Assembly: GCF_014333525.1 (NCBI RefSeq)
Contig: NZ_JACSCX010000005.1
Location: 1 to 64,000, forward strand
Reading direction: 5' to 3'
Origin: Hymenobacter puniceus
Lineage (GTDB): Bacteria > Bacteroidota > Bacteroidia > Cytophagales > Hymenobacteraceae
DNA length: 64,000 nucleotides
Shown: piece after piece, positions 52,608-61,280 of the stretch
Numbering within the stretch: the first letter of the stretch is position 1
Layout: every line of letters starts with the position of its first letter
Program-made: the position numbers and the translations under genes
The notes under the pieces: generated by a model
The model's database searches: none
Told to the model about the DNA's origin: nothing
Seen by the model: only the letters and a program-made list of their open reading frames with translations

Positions 52608-53288
52608 TTAATCGATGGTCGGAATGTAGGTAACGCGGTGCACCCAGCTTAACTGACGCAGGTATTCCAGCGTGATTTTCTTGATTTCCGAGTCGATTTC
52701 AATGAACTGCCGGGCCACGTCGTTTTTGCCTTTCCGCGACACGAGCATAGTGGCAATGTTGCAGTCGTCGTGGGCAATAACCGAGGCAATGAAGGCAATA
52801 GAACCCTTTGCATCGTCGGCATCGAGGATGAGCGTGTGCAGGCTGCCGGAGAAGTCCGACGGAAAACCATCGACCTCTACAATCCGGATAACGCCTCCGC
52901 CCCGGCTCTGCCCAATGACTTCCACCGCGTGGCCCGTGCGCTCATCGCGCAGTTGCAGCCGGATGGTGTTGGGGTGCATGGTCGAGGCATTGCCGACGCC
53001 CTGAAATGTGTACTGTAGCCCGGCAGCGGCCGCATGGTCGAAAGCCTCCCGAATGCGCACGTCGTCGGTGGGCATGTCCAGCAGACCGGCCACAATGGCG
53101 CGGTCGGAGCCGTGGCCCTCATAGGTGCGGGCAAACGAGTTGTAGAAGGTGATGACGGCATGCGTGGGCGTGCTGCCCAGGATGCGGATGGCGGCGCGGG
53201 CAATGCGCACTACGCCGGCGGTGTGCGACGAGCTGGGCCCGATCATTACCGGCCCAATCATGTCGAAGATGCTGCTTTTCTCGGCCAT
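52608..53288 (-). CDS. sdaAB: L-serine dehydratase, iron-sulfur type, beta subunit
   Basis: A 226-residue subunit; ATG 53288 starts MAEKSSIFDMIGPVMIGPS, with the GPSSSHTAG signature at about residues 18-26. The longer frame upstream to 54245 is the antisense of the tryptophan dioxygenase gene. The C-terminal ACT-like domain (ITLEYLRQLSWVHRVTYIPT) is typical of the beta subunit. With the alpha subunit it would convert serine to pyruvate using a 4Fe-4S cluster. No alpha subunit gene is in the window. Confidence 0.93.
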   Translation of the reverse strand: MAEKSSIFDMIGPVMIGPSSSHTAGVVRIARAAIRILGSTPTHAVITFYNSFARTYEGHGSDRAIVAGLLDMPTDDVRIREAFDHAAAAGLQYTFQGVGNASTMHPNTIRLQLRDERTGHAVEVIGQSRGGGVIRIVEVDGFPSDFSGSLHTLILDADDAKGSIAFIASVIAHDDCNIATMLVSRKGKNDVARQFIEIDSEIKKITLEYLRQLSWVHRVTYIPTID

Positions 53289-53525
53289 ATACGGGGTAAA
53301 GGTAGAAGTATTGGCGGATTTGTGGACTGGTGTTTTGGCTCGCCAGCACAACTGTGAGTTGGGCAGCGGCCGGTTTGCGAGCAAGGCCCGCTGCCTGACG
53401 CGCCGCGTCAGCTCACAAGGATACCGGCAATAGGGCTGGGGTTGCCTGCAGCTGGCAGTTTCGGCGGCTTTTTCGTTCCTTGTGGCCGGATTCCCACCCC
53501 GTTTCCTTTCCCACTCCCCCAGCCC

Positions 53526-54506
53526 ATGCCCACCCCCGAGGACGAATTTTCGCCCGCAGTTTTCGAGCAGCTGCGCCTGTTGCAGCAGAAGTACGCTGCT
53601 GACCACCAGGACCTGGCCGCCTACCTGGAAGGCCTGCTCCACGCTAAGTATATCAACTACTGGGATTACATCAGCCTGGACACGCTGCTGAGCTTGCAGC
53701 GTCCGCTCACGCTCATTCCCGATGAGCGCATCTTCATCATGTACCACCAGATTACGGAGCTGTATTTCAAGCTCTGCCTCTGCGAGTACGAGCAGATTGG
53801 GGAGCTGCAGCAGCCCACGCTGCAGGAGCTGGTGCTGCGCCTGGGCCGCATCAACCGCTACTTCGAGAACCTGATCGACTCGTTCGACGTGATGGTGGAC
53901 GGCATGGACAAGCAGCAGTTTCTGCAGTTCCGTATGGCGCTGATGCCGGCCTCGGGCTTCCAGAGCGTGCAATACCGCATGATCGAAATTGCCAGCACCG
54001 ACCTGAGCAACCTGCTCGACAAGGAAAAGCGCCGCCTGCTGGGCGAAGCTGCTGCCCATGATGAGCTGATGGGCTGCATCTATTGGAAGGCCGGTGCTAC
54101 CATAGAAGATACTGGCGCAAAGGCCCTTACCCTCATTCAGTTCGAGCAGAAGTACACCCAGCAGCTTACCGCCCACGCCGCCCACTACCAGCACCGCAAC
54201 GCGTGGAGCGTGGTGCAGCGCCTGCCCCTGGAAGACCAGCAGCACCCGCGCCTACTACGCCAGCTCAAGCAGCTCGACATCAACGTGAACGTGAACTGGC
54301 CGCTGATGCACTTCAAGTCGGCGGTGCGCTACCTGGAGCGGCACCCCACGGCCGTGGCCGCCACGGGCGGCACCAACTGGAAGAAGTACCTGCCTCCCAA
54401 GTTCCAGCGCCGCATCTTCTACCCCCAGCTCTGGACCGCGCAGGAGCTCGAAGACTGGGGCAAAGGCTGGGTGGAAAGCGTGCTGGGCGAAGCCGAGCGA
54501 GCGTAA
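53526..54506 (+). CDS. kynA: Tryptophan 2,3-dioxygenase family protein
   Basis: A 326-residue heme enzyme that opens the indole ring of tryptophan to N-formylkynurenine, the first step of the kynurenine route. ATG 53526 gives MPTPEDEFSPAVFEQLRLLQ. The helical core YINYWDYISLDTLLSLQ, YHQITELYFKLCL, INRYFENLIDSFDVM, GFQSVQYRMIEIAS and HAAHYQHRNAWSV fit the family, which is common in Bacteroidota. A hairpin at 54529 follows. It is divergent from sdaAB. Confidence 0.93.
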   Translation: MPTPEDEFSPAVFEQLRLLQQKYAADHQDLAAYLEGLLHAKYINYWDYISLDTLLSLQRPLTLIPDERIFIMYHQITELYFKLCLCEYEQIGELQQPTLQELVLRLGRINRYFENLIDSFDVMVDGMDKQQFLQFRMALMPASGFQSVQYRMIEIASTDLSNLLDKEKRRLLGEAAAHDELMGCIYWKAGATIEDTGAKALTLIQFEQKYTQQLTAHAAHYQHRNAWSVVQRLPLEDQQHPRLLRQLKQLDINVNVNWPLMHFKSAVRYLERHPTAVAATGGTNWKKYLPPKFQRRIFYPQLWTAQELEDWGKGWVESVLGEAERA

Positions 54507-54528
54507 TTGCAGATTGGTTGTATACTAG

Positions 54529-54567
54529 AGCCGTGAAAGCGCAGACAGCTGCATTTTCACGGCTTTA
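54529..54567 (+). terminator. Terminator after tryptophan 2,3-dioxygenase
   Basis: AGCCGTGAAA (54529-54538) pairs with TTTCACGGCT (54555-54564), with a smaller GCAG/CTGC stem in the loop and TTTA after it. It lies 23 bases after the stop. Confidence 0.8.
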
Positions 54568-54599
54568 TCGTGTCCTATTCTACCTTCCGCTATTACCGT

Positions 54600-55226
54600 A
54601 TGCGCGTCATTCTGACTGCTTTATTGTGGCTGCTCCTAGCCCCTGCTTACGCCCAAACTTCCGAGGCCGGCACCACGTTGCTCACCAACCAGACCGGGTT
54701 TATCGGCCCGGATGCCATGGAGCTGAACAGTATGCTGGGCGTGGAAAAGCAGCACTTTGAACTAGCCGACCCACGGCTGGCCGGGCGGGTGCTGCACCTC
54801 ACCTACTAGGAATTTCGGGAGGGCGTGGCGCAGCCGGAGCAGGACCTGCTGGGCAAAGACCGGAGCCGGTTTCAGCTGGACTCAGCCGGCCGGCTGGCGT
54901 TCAACGTCTACGCCCGCGCCGCCACCGACGCGCGGCTGGAGGTGCGGTTCTTCTTCCCGACCATTGGCAAGCGGCAGCAGTTTCAACCGCTAATCGGCGC
55001 TATAGCGTCCGATTACAGTCTGCGCGCCGACATTCAGGCCTACAAAAAGCAGAAAGCCAGCGTACCGGTGGGCCGGAAATTTCCGCTGCTGGTGTACACG
55101 CTGCCCTACGTCAAGGACGGATTTCTGTACTACTGCGACCTGGCCCAGAGCAAAGTGCCACCCGCCGAGTGGTTCAAAAAGTTCGGCATCCGGCACTTCG
55201 TGGTGTATCAGCTGACGATTGAGTAG
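54600..55226 (+). pseudogene. Exported protein gene interrupted by an in-frame amber codon
   Basis: The frame from ATG 54600 (MRVILTALLWLLLAPAYAQ, a clean signal peptide) runs to TAG at 54807-54809 and then continues open, in the same frame, to the stop at 55224-55226. The part after the stop is protein-like (RSRFQLDSAGRLAFNVYARA, KKQKASVPVGRKFPLLVY), and no start with an RBS explains it as a separate gene. The codon before is TAC and after is GAA; a Trp (TGG) changed to TAG would restore 208 residues. The gene is probably nonfunctional unless the stop is read through. No family is recognised. Confidence 0.75.
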
Positions 55227-55279
55227 CCCGCAGCGGCCATCATCTTTCTAAATCATTGCCTCATCCCCTATTCATACCC

Positions 55280-56023
55280 ATGCGCAACACCTTATTGCTG
55301 GCGGCCGCACTGCTGCCGCTGGCGGCCACCGCTCAGAAAACCACTAAAGTGGTAGTCAAACAGTCTAATCCTTGGAGCCAGGAAACTTACTATGTGCTGC
55401 AGGACAACAAAAATGTGAAGCACGGACCCTACCTGCAGCAAAGCAACAGCTTACGCGCCCAGCCTATTCAGCAGGGCTTCTACAAGCAGGGCCAGCGCGA
55501 CAGCACCTGGGTAGAATATGGCTGGAACGGCCGGCCCCAAGGCACCGGGCAGTACCGCAACGACCAGAAAACCGGCGTCTGGAGCTACTATGCTTTCGGC
55601 GACACCTTGGAGCAGCGCTACAACCACTCCACCCGCCTCCTGGAATTTGCGCGCATCCGGCCCGCCGACCAGCAGAAGCAATACACCGTTGTGGAGGGCG
55701 CCAGCTCCCGGCAGGTTACTCTCGACCGGCCGCCGCTCTACATCGGAGGCCCGCAGGCCATGAACCAGGCCATTGGCACTTCGGTGCGCTATCCGCCGCA
55801 GGCGTTGCGCAACCGCACCGGCGGCGAGGTAGTGATTGAGTTTCTGGTGGATGAGCACGGCCGCGCCAGCGGGCACCGCGTGAAGTCCGGCATCGGCCTG
55901 GGCTGCGACGAGGAAGCGTTGCGGGCTGTGCAGCAGTTGCCCGCTGAATGGCTGCCCGGCATGCTGGCCGGCCAGCCGGTAGCCGCTTTGATGGCAGTAC
56001 CCGTCAAGTTTCAGATTCGATAA
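55280..56023 (+). CDS. Exported TonB C-terminal domain protein with MORN-like repeats
   Basis: A 247-residue protein; ATG 55280 gives MRNTLLLAAALLPLAATAQ, a signal peptide. The middle has MORN-like segments (KHGPYLQQSNS, GRPQGTGQYRNDQKTGVWSYY) and the end is a TonB_C domain (VRYPPQALRNRTGGEVVIEF, VDEHGRASGHRVKSGIGLG, ALMAVPVKFQI). Proteins of this layout occur in multiple copies in Bacteroidota; they lack the membrane-spanning energy coupler, so their role is not clear. The gene is followed by the terminator at 56045. Confidence 0.9.
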   Translation: MRNTLLLAAALLPLAATAQKTTKVVVKQSNPWSQETYYVLQDNKNVKHGPYLQQSNSLRAQPIQQGFYKQGQRDSTWVEYGWNGRPQGTGQYRNDQKTGVWSYYAFGDTLEQRYNHSTRLLEFARIRPADQQKQYTVVEGASSRQVTLDRPPLYIGGPQAMNQAIGTSVRYPPQALRNRTGGEVVIEFLVDEHGRASGHRVKSGIGLGCDEEALRAVQQLPAEWLPGMLAGQPVAALMAVPVKFQIR

Positions 56024-56044
56024 TCCAGCTCAGCCCCCCGACCA

Positions 56045-56092
56045 AAACCGGCCGCCGCCTCTGCCCTGAAAAGCAGAAACGGCGGCCGGTTT
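56045..56092 (+). terminator. Terminator between converging genes
   Basis: A 13-base perfect stem (AAACCGGCCGCCG at 56045-56057 with 56080-56092) and a 22-base loop. It serves the TonB-C gene and possibly the DUF2911 gene from the other side. Confidence 0.8.
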
Positions 56093-56120
56093 ATATTCGG
56101 CTGCTAGGCCGGGAATGGCT

Positions 56121-56639
56121 TTACTTCACTGTGAAAGTAACTTGCGTGTTGTCCCACATCAGCGTTACCACACCGGCCTTGTCGGCGGCAATGGTGAATA
56201 CTTCTACGGGAGCGGCGGTTTTGGTGGGCTTCGCCTGCACACGCAGGGCGTCGTCGGCCTGCTTGTACTCGTAGGCCCCCCACTGCTTGGCGGTTTTGTT
56301 GAAGATGATGGTCCACTCCTGCTCGCCGGGGATGGTGAACAGGGCGTAGGTGCCGGCGGCCAGGGCCTGACCGTTGACTTTTACGTCTTTGGTGGTCGTG
56401 AAGGTGGTAGCCTCGTTGGCGCCGGTGCGCCATACTTTGCCGTAAGGCTCCAAGCCACCGAAGGCTTTGCGACCCTTCAGGGACGGGCGGCTATACTCAA
56501 TCGTGAAGTTGGGGCCCGTGACGGTGGCCGGCGGGCTGGGGCGCTTGCTCTTGTCTTCGGGCTTTTTAGCCTGGGCCATGGTCTGGCCGGCTAGCAGCAG
56601 GCCGCAGAATACGAACAGCAGGGTGAGAATCTTTTTCAT
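56121..56639 (-). CDS. DUF2911 family exported protein
   Basis: A 172-residue protein with a signal peptide (ILTLLFVFCGLLLAGQTMAQA). The DUF2911 pattern is complete: TIEYSRPSLKGRKAFG, YGKVWRTGANEATTFTT, VNGQALAAGTYALFTIPGE, and EWTIIFNKTAKQWGAYEY. The family is frequent in Bacteroidota and has no established function. It is monocistronic. Confidence 0.93.
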   Translation of the reverse strand: MKKILTLLFVFCGLLLAGQTMAQAKKPEDKSKRPSPPATVTGPNFTIEYSRPSLKGRKAFGGLEPYGKVWRTGANEATTFTTTKDVKVNGQALAAGTYALFTIPGEQEWTIIFNKTAKQWGAYEYKQADDALRVQAKPTKTAAPVEVFTIAADKAGVVTLMWDNTQVTFTVK

Positions 56640-56730
56640 ACGAGAACAGGAAAAGGTGAGTGAGAAAGCAAAGTAACCAACCGGACCGCAGCGTTGCGCG
56701 GCAATCCAAAACCAGCCTTAGCCAAAAAGG

Positions 56731-58050
56731 TTAATTGGCCGCCGTATTCATGCGCGACGTGTCGCGGGTGTCAGGCATGCGCAGGTATACGACCAGCGAA
56801 ATGGCCGCGCACACCGTCACGTACCAGTAAAACCAGCTTTCCACGCCGTGGCTTTTGGCCAGCAGCGCCACGTACTCGGCCGTACCGCCGAAAATGGCCA
56901 CGGTGAGAGCATACGGCAACCCCACGCCCAGGGCCCGGATTTCGGTCGGAAACAGTTCGGCCTTTACCACGGCGTTGATGGAGGTGTAGCCGCTCACAAT
57001 AGCCAAGGCCAGCACCAGCAGCCCGAAGGCCACCCCAGTACTTGGGGCCGCACCCAGCCCCGTCAGCAGCGGCACGGTACCCAAGGTGGCCCCGATGCCA
57101 AAAAACAGCAGCACCGGCCGCCGTCCCACCCTATCCGACAGCGCCCCAAGCAGCGGCTGCAGCAGCATGGCCACGCCCAGCGCCCCAAACGAAACGAGCG
57201 TGGCCTGGTCTTTCGTGAAGCCGGTGGTATTTACCAGAAACTTCTGAGTGTAAGTAGTAAACGTGTAGAACACCACGGTGCCGCCCAGCGTGAGGCCCAC
57301 CACCGTCAGCACTTCGCGCGGGTAGCGCAGCAGCAGCCGGAGCTTGCCGGACTGCGGCGCGGCCGCGGCTTTTTCCGCGGCGGTCTGGTGCGTAAAGGCG
57401 TCGGTTTCTTCCATCGTGCGCCGCAGATACAGCGCTACCACAGCCGCCGCGGCCCCAATCCCAAACGGCACGCGCCAGCCCCAGGCCTGCAGCTCGGCGG
57501 CCGAAAGCAGCTGCTGCAGGGCCAGCTGCACCAACAAGGCCAGCAGCTGCCCGGCAATCAGGGTCACGTACTGAAAGCTGGAGAAGAAGCCCCGGTTGCG
57601 CTGGTCAGCCATTTCGCTGAGGTAGGTGGCCGAAGTGCCGTACTCGCCGCCCACGCTCAACCCCTGCAGCAGCCGCGCCACTACCAGCAGCACCGGCGCC
57701 GCCACCCCAATCTGGTTATAAGTAGGCGTGAGGGAAATCAGCAGCGAGCCGCCGCACATCAGCAGCACCGAGGCCATGAGGGCCGCCTTGCGCCCGGCGC
57801 GGTCGGCGTACAGGCCCAGCAGCCAGCCACCCAGCGGCCGCATCAGAAAGCCCACCGCAAAGATGGCGGCCGTGTTGAGCAGCTGCGCCGTCTGGCTGCC
57901 CTGCGGGAAAAACGAGGGCGCGAAGTACAGCGCAAACGCCGAGTACACGTACCAGTCGTACCACTCCACGAGGTTGCCGACGGAGCCACTGAAGATACTG
58001 CGGATGCGGGAAGCCATGCTGTGGCCACCCGGCGCGGGAGAAGTATGCAT
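56731..58050 (-). CDS. MFS transporter of the metabolite:H+ symporter type
   Basis: A 439-residue permease with twelve predicted helices. The motifs SGSVGNLVEWYDWYVYSAF, MRPLGGWLLGLYADRAGRK and LLQGLSVGGEYGTSATYLSE are those of the KgtP/ProP group, which carries alpha-ketoglutarate, proline, betaine or similar solutes by proton symport. The substrate here is not predictable. The start at 58050 or at ATG 58017 (MASRIRSIFSG) cannot be decided by sequence. The gene diverges from the riboswitch-controlled unit. Confidence 0.88.
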   Translation of the reverse strand: MHTSPAPGGHSMASRIRSIFSGSVGNLVEWYDWYVYSAFALYFAPSFFPQGSQTAQLLNTAAIFAVGFLMRPLGGWLLGLYADRAGRKAALMASVLLMCGGSLLISLTPTYNQIGVAAPVLLVVARLLQGLSVGGEYGTSATYLSEMADQRNRGFFSSFQYVTLIAGQLLALLVQLALQQLLSAAELQAWGWRVPFGIGAAAAVVALYLRRTMEETDAFTHQTAAEKAAAAPQSGKLRLLLRYPREVLTVVGLTLGGTVVFYTFTTYTQKFLVNTTGFTKDQATLVSFGALGVAMLLQPLLGALSDRVGRRPVLLFFGIGATLGTVPLLTGLGAAPSTGVAFGLLVLALAIVSGYTSINAVVKAELFPTEIRALGVGLPYALTVAIFGGTAEYVALLAKSHGVESWFYWYVTVCAAISLVVYLRMPDTRDTSRMNTAAN

Positions 58051-58146
58051 GGCGCAAAGTAGCAGGTGGCAGCCAGAGCTCGTACAATATTCCGGCCCTT
58101 CCGCCTACCTTCGCCGTGCTGTTCACTGGTCGATTTCCAGTCAGAC

Positions 58147-58318
58147 GGCGGAAGGTTTTGGGGTAATACCCAGATTAATAGGGAACCGGGTGCAAATCCC
58201 GGACAGACGCGCTACTGTAAGTCCCGCGCAGTTTTCTCCTTATCAGGTCCATTGTCCGGCCCCGCGCTGGCTGAGAAGGACGGGGAAAATGGGACAAGTC
58301 AGGAGACCTGCCTTCCGC
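58147..58318 (+). ncRNA. Cobalamin riboswitch
   Basis: The conserved B12 core is present in order: ATTAATAGGGAA, GGGTGCAAATCCCGG, GACGCGCTACTGTAAG and near the end AAGTCAGGAGACCTGCC. P1 is closed by GCGGAAGG (58148-58155) with CCTTCCGC (58311-58318). The class binds adenosyl- or related cobalamin and usually switches off transport or synthesis genes. A weak TACCTTCG element at 58106-58113 could be its promoter. The downstream gene on this strand is an acyl-CoA thioesterase. Confidence 0.95.
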
Positions 58319-58508
58319 TGCATTGATGAGGCTGCCTTCGCGAAAAAGGGTCTTATCGGGTGTTTGGGCGCTGCTACCGGGCAGGCAGGCCGCTATGGCC
58401 AGCCAATGCCGGGCAGCACCTAGGTGGCCGGTAGCACTCGGTAGCGCAAGGCAGGTTCCGGAATCGGACAGGTAGGCTTTTTCCTCCTCACTTTCCCTAT
58501 TTCCCGCC
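58319..58508 (+). promoter_or_regulatory. Structured leader between riboswitch and thioesterase gene
   Basis: This 190-base stretch contains TGCTACCGG (58372-58380) able to pair with CCGGTAGCA (58428-58436), and AAGGCAGGT (58448-58456) able to pair with ACCTGCCTT (58306-58314). The second pairing uses bases that also close P1 of the riboswitch, so the two are mutually exclusive, which looks like an expression platform. No open frame of protein character is present. Confidence 0.6.
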
Positions 58509-58910
58509 ATGACGACTGATTTCGCCGCCAAAATTGCTGCTGCCGAAACGCGCATCTTTAAAGCCGTATTTCCCAACACCACCAACCACTACGACACCCT
58601 GTTCGGGGGTACCACGCTGCACCTGATGGACGAAGTGGCCTTCATCACGGCCACGCGTTTTTCGCGCCTCAAGATGGTTACTGTATCATCGGATAAGGTG
58701 GATTTCACGCACCCCATTCCCGGCGGCACGCTCGTGGAGCTGATTGGAAATATAGAGCACGTGGGCAACACCAGTTTGAAGGTGAGTGTAGAGCTGTTTG
58801 TGGAGCAGATGTACTCCGAGGAGCGCGTGAAAGCGGTTTCAGGTGTCTTCACCTTTGTGGCCATCGACCACAACAAGCGGCCGGTGCGCATTATGCCCAC
58901 TGCCGTGTAA
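58509..58910 (+). CDS. Acyl-CoA thioesterase (hotdog fold)
   Basis: A 133-residue single hotdog domain (AETRIFKAVFPNTTNHYDTL, FGGTTLHLMDEVAFITATRF, DFTHPIPGGTLVEL). The HYDTLFGG/MDE pattern is that of BFIT/YciA-type acyl-CoA thioesterases, which release free acids from acyl-CoA. Length is normal. It is the first gene on the plus strand after the cobalamin riboswitch, and the ATG is 190 bases past the end of the aptamer. Which acyl-CoA it uses is unknown. Confidence 0.92.
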   Translation: MTTDFAAKIAAAETRIFKAVFPNTTNHYDTLFGGTTLHLMDEVAFITATRFSRLKMVTVSSDKVDFTHPIPGGTLVELIGNIEHVGNTSLKVSVELFVEQMYSEERVKAVSGVFTFVAIDHNKRPVRIMPTAV

Positions 58911-59070
58911 GATTTTGGCAATCATTAGTTGCCTCTTGCAAATCTTGATTTTGCGCCTAACCCCAACTGCGGAATACCGTTTCTCCGGATATACATCAAC
59001 TATCCTCTGAACTTTCTGGCTGTTCCCAGGGGTTTAGGCGACTAACCGCAACCGACTTCTTCTCTTGGCA

Positions 59071-59391
59071 ATGGATCAGCAGCAGAATGATAACATCACC
59101 GCTCGATTGGAACAATCATTTAAAGATGCCGACCAGGCACGTGAAGAATTAACTGAGTCAATGTCGAACTCAGTAGCTGCTAACTGCGACTTGCTACATC
59201 ATGGTTTGGTGAGTGCGAAGGGGTTAGAAAACACCACTGAAATGTACCGCTTCATGCTGGGCCAGCTGCTGCGCCACAGCTCTGGCGAGGTACGTTCCCA
59301 GACCTTGCAGGCATTCAACCAGTCAATGGAAAAGTTTTGGCCCCGCAAACCGCATCAAAACGACTTGCAGGACCGGCAGGAAAAGGCCTGA
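59071..59391 (+). CDS. Small helical protein, function unknown
   Basis: A 106-residue soluble protein (ATG 59071, MDQQQNDNITARLEQSF; a TTG at 59065 is two codons earlier). It is mostly helical with charged heptads (KDADQAREELTESMSNS, YRFMLGQLLRHSSGEVRSQT), and may form a coiled-coil. I cannot place it in a family. It stands alone between the thioesterase and the FAD-dependent oxidoreductase. Confidence 0.65.
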   Translation: MDQQQNDNITARLEQSFKDADQAREELTESMSNSVAANCDLLHHGLVSAKGLENTTEMYRFMLGQLLRHSSGEVRSQTLQAFNQSMEKFWPRKPHQNDLQDRQEKA

Positions 59392-59501
59392 TTTCAGCTC
59401 ACTCCCTGTTTCATCCGCCTCTCTGGCAACTGCCGGAGGGGCGGACGTGCTTTATAGCCTCGTCAAGATAGCCTCATCAAGGGCATGCCCGCCTGGCTGC
59501 G

Positions 59502-59509
59502 TATCTTTG
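59502..59509 (+). promoter_or_regulatory. Probable -7 promoter element TATCTTTG
   Basis: TATCTTTG matches the TAnnTTTG consensus and lies 59 bases before ATG 59569 of the FAD-dependent oxidoreductase gene. A clear -33 element is not visible. Confidence 0.5.
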
Positions 59510-59568
59510 CAGGCCTTATATCAGCCTACGCTTAAAGGATAAAAGGATAACCACCTTTCCCCTGTTTC

Positions 59569-61149
59569 ATGTCTGCTCTTGTCCGTGAGATTGAAGTGCT
59601 GCTGCCGCCGGCCGTAGCCTACGACGAATTTGCCCGCTACCAGGCCCTGCTCGAAGCCGCTGGCCTGCACGCTGGCCAGGCCGATTTTGTGCACCTGCGC
59701 AAGCGCTCCATTGATGCGCGCGGCCGTAGCCCCCAGGTGCGTCTGCGCGCCGATATCTACCAGACGCCGCCGCCCACCAGCCTTTTCGGCCCTTGGTTTC
59801 GCTACCCCGATGTGCGGCAGGCCCGCCGTACCGTGCTCATTGTGGGCGCCGGCCCGGCGGGGTTGTTTGCCGCCTTACGCGCCATTGAGCTGGGGCTGAA
59901 GCCAATTGTGCTGGAGCGCGGCAAAGACGTGCGCACCCGCCGCCGCGACTTGGCTGCCCTCAACAAAGAGCACCTTGTCAACCCTGATTCCAATTACTGC
60001 TTCGGCGAAGGCGGCGCCGGCACCTACTCCGACGGCAAGCTCTACACCCGCGCCACCAAGCGTGGCGACGTAGGCCGCGTGCTGCGCTGCCTGGTGCAGC
60101 ACGGCGCCACCCCCGACATTCTGGTGGACGCCCACCCGCACATTGGCACCAACAAGCTGCCATCGGTGGTGGCCGCCCTGCGCGACAGTATCCGGGAGGC
60201 CGGCGGCGAGGTGCGCTTCGATACGCGGGTGGACGACCTGGTGCTGGAAAGCCACCGCCTGCGCGGCGTGGTCACGGCCACCGGCGAAACGATTGAGGCC
60301 GACGCCGTTATTCTGGCCACCGGCCACTCAGCCCGCGACATCTACGAGCTGCTGCACCGGCGTGGCGTGCTTATCGAGGCCAAGCCGTTTGCGCTGGGCG
60401 TGCGCGTCGAGCATCAGCAGGAGCTGATTGACCGGGCTCAGTACCGCCTCCACAACCGGGGCGAGCTGCCGGCCGCGTCGTACTCGCTGGTGCACCAGAC
60501 ACAGTGGCAGGGCAAGCAGCGGGGCGTGTTTTCGTTCTGCATGTGCCCGGGTGGCTTTATTGTGCCGGCCGCCACGGCGCCCGGCGAAGTGGTGGTGAAT
60601 GGTATGAGTCCCAGCCGCCGCGACTCGCGCTTCGCCAATTCCGGCATTGTGGCGGCCGTGGAGCTGGAAGACATGGACGTGCGCCAGTACGGTGCCCTGG
60701 CCGGCCTGCGTTTGCAGCAGCAGATTGAGCAGCGGGCCTGCCAGGTGGCCGGCAACACCCAGCGCGCCCCCGCCCAGCGCCTCGGCGACTTCCTGAAAGG
60801 CAAGCTTTCCGCAGAATTGCTGGAAACCAGCTACCAGCCCGGCCTCGTGCCTGTAGCTATGGACGACGTGCTGGGCGCCGGCCTCGCGGAGCGCCTGCGG
60901 CAGGGCTTCCAGGATTTTGGGCGCAAGATTCCGGGCTACGCCACCAACGCCGCCCAGATTGTGGGCGTGGAAAGCCGCACGTCCTCGCCCGTGCGCATCC
61001 CCCGCGACCGGGACACGCTGGAGCACCCCGAGGTGCGCGGGCTGTTTCCGTGCGGCGAAGGCGCGGGCTACGCTGGCGGCATCGTGTCGGCGGCTATGGA
61101 TGGTGAGCGGTGCGCCGAAGCGGCTCTGGCAGCCATCGGCGCGAAGTAG
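59569..61149 (+). CDS. FAD-dependent oxidoreductase
   Basis: A 526-residue soluble flavoprotein. An N-terminal domain of about 85 residues precedes the Rossmann dinucleotide site VLIVGAGPAGLFAALRAIELG. The C-terminal part reads EGAGYAGGIVSAAMDGERCA, as in a conserved family of FAD-dependent dehydrogenases of Bacteroidota and cyanobacteria. GEGGAGTYSDGKLYTRATK and the HIGTNKLPSVVAALRDSI segment are also diagnostic. The reaction is not established. A TATCTTTG promoter element lies 59 bases upstream. Confidence 0.9.
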   Translation: MSALVREIEVLLPPAVAYDEFARYQALLEAAGLHAGQADFVHLRKRSIDARGRSPQVRLRADIYQTPPPTSLFGPWFRYPDVRQARRTVLIVGAGPAGLFAALRAIELGLKPIVLERGKDVRTRRRDLAALNKEHLVNPDSNYCFGEGGAGTYSDGKLYTRATKRGDVGRVLRCLVQHGATPDILVDAHPHIGTNKLPSVVAALRDSIREAGGEVRFDTRVDDLVLESHRLRGVVTATGETIEADAVILATGHSARDIYELLHRRGVLIEAKPFALGVRVEHQQELIDRAQYRLHNRGELPAASYSLVHQTQWQGKQRGVFSFCMCPGGFIVPAATAPGEVVVNGMSPSRRDSRFANSGIVAAVELEDMDVRQYGALAGLRLQQQIEQRACQVAGNTQRAPAQRLGDFLKGKLSAELLETSYQPGLVPVAMDDVLGAGLAERLRQGFQDFGRKIPGYATNAAQIVGVESRTSSPVRIPRDRDTLEHPEVRGLFPCGEGAGYAGGIVSAAMDGERCAEAALAAIGAK

Positions 61150-61280
61150 CCGTTTAAAGCAGATACCCGCGCGTTTCTTGGAGGTGGGCACTGGCTGTTT
61201 CCTACCTCTGAGCGTTGTACTTCAATTGGCCTCTGACGCTGGCCGGGCACTTTTCCTTTATCCGCACGTTCACCTCATAT

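Noticed and set aside
53289..54245. 545-residue serine dehydratase with a long N-terminal extension
   Set aside because: The extension is the antisense of tryptophan 2,3-dioxygenase; the family start at ATG 53288 is clear.
54825..55226. Separate 133-residue gene after the amber codon
   Set aside because: It is in the same frame as the upstream part, has no RBS or own start of quality, and reads as the continuation of the same protein.
58185..58200. T-arm-like sequence (GGGTGCAAATCCC) suggesting a tRNA
   Set aside because: It lies inside the cobalamin riboswitch core; no acceptor stem, anticodon arm or discriminator base fits.
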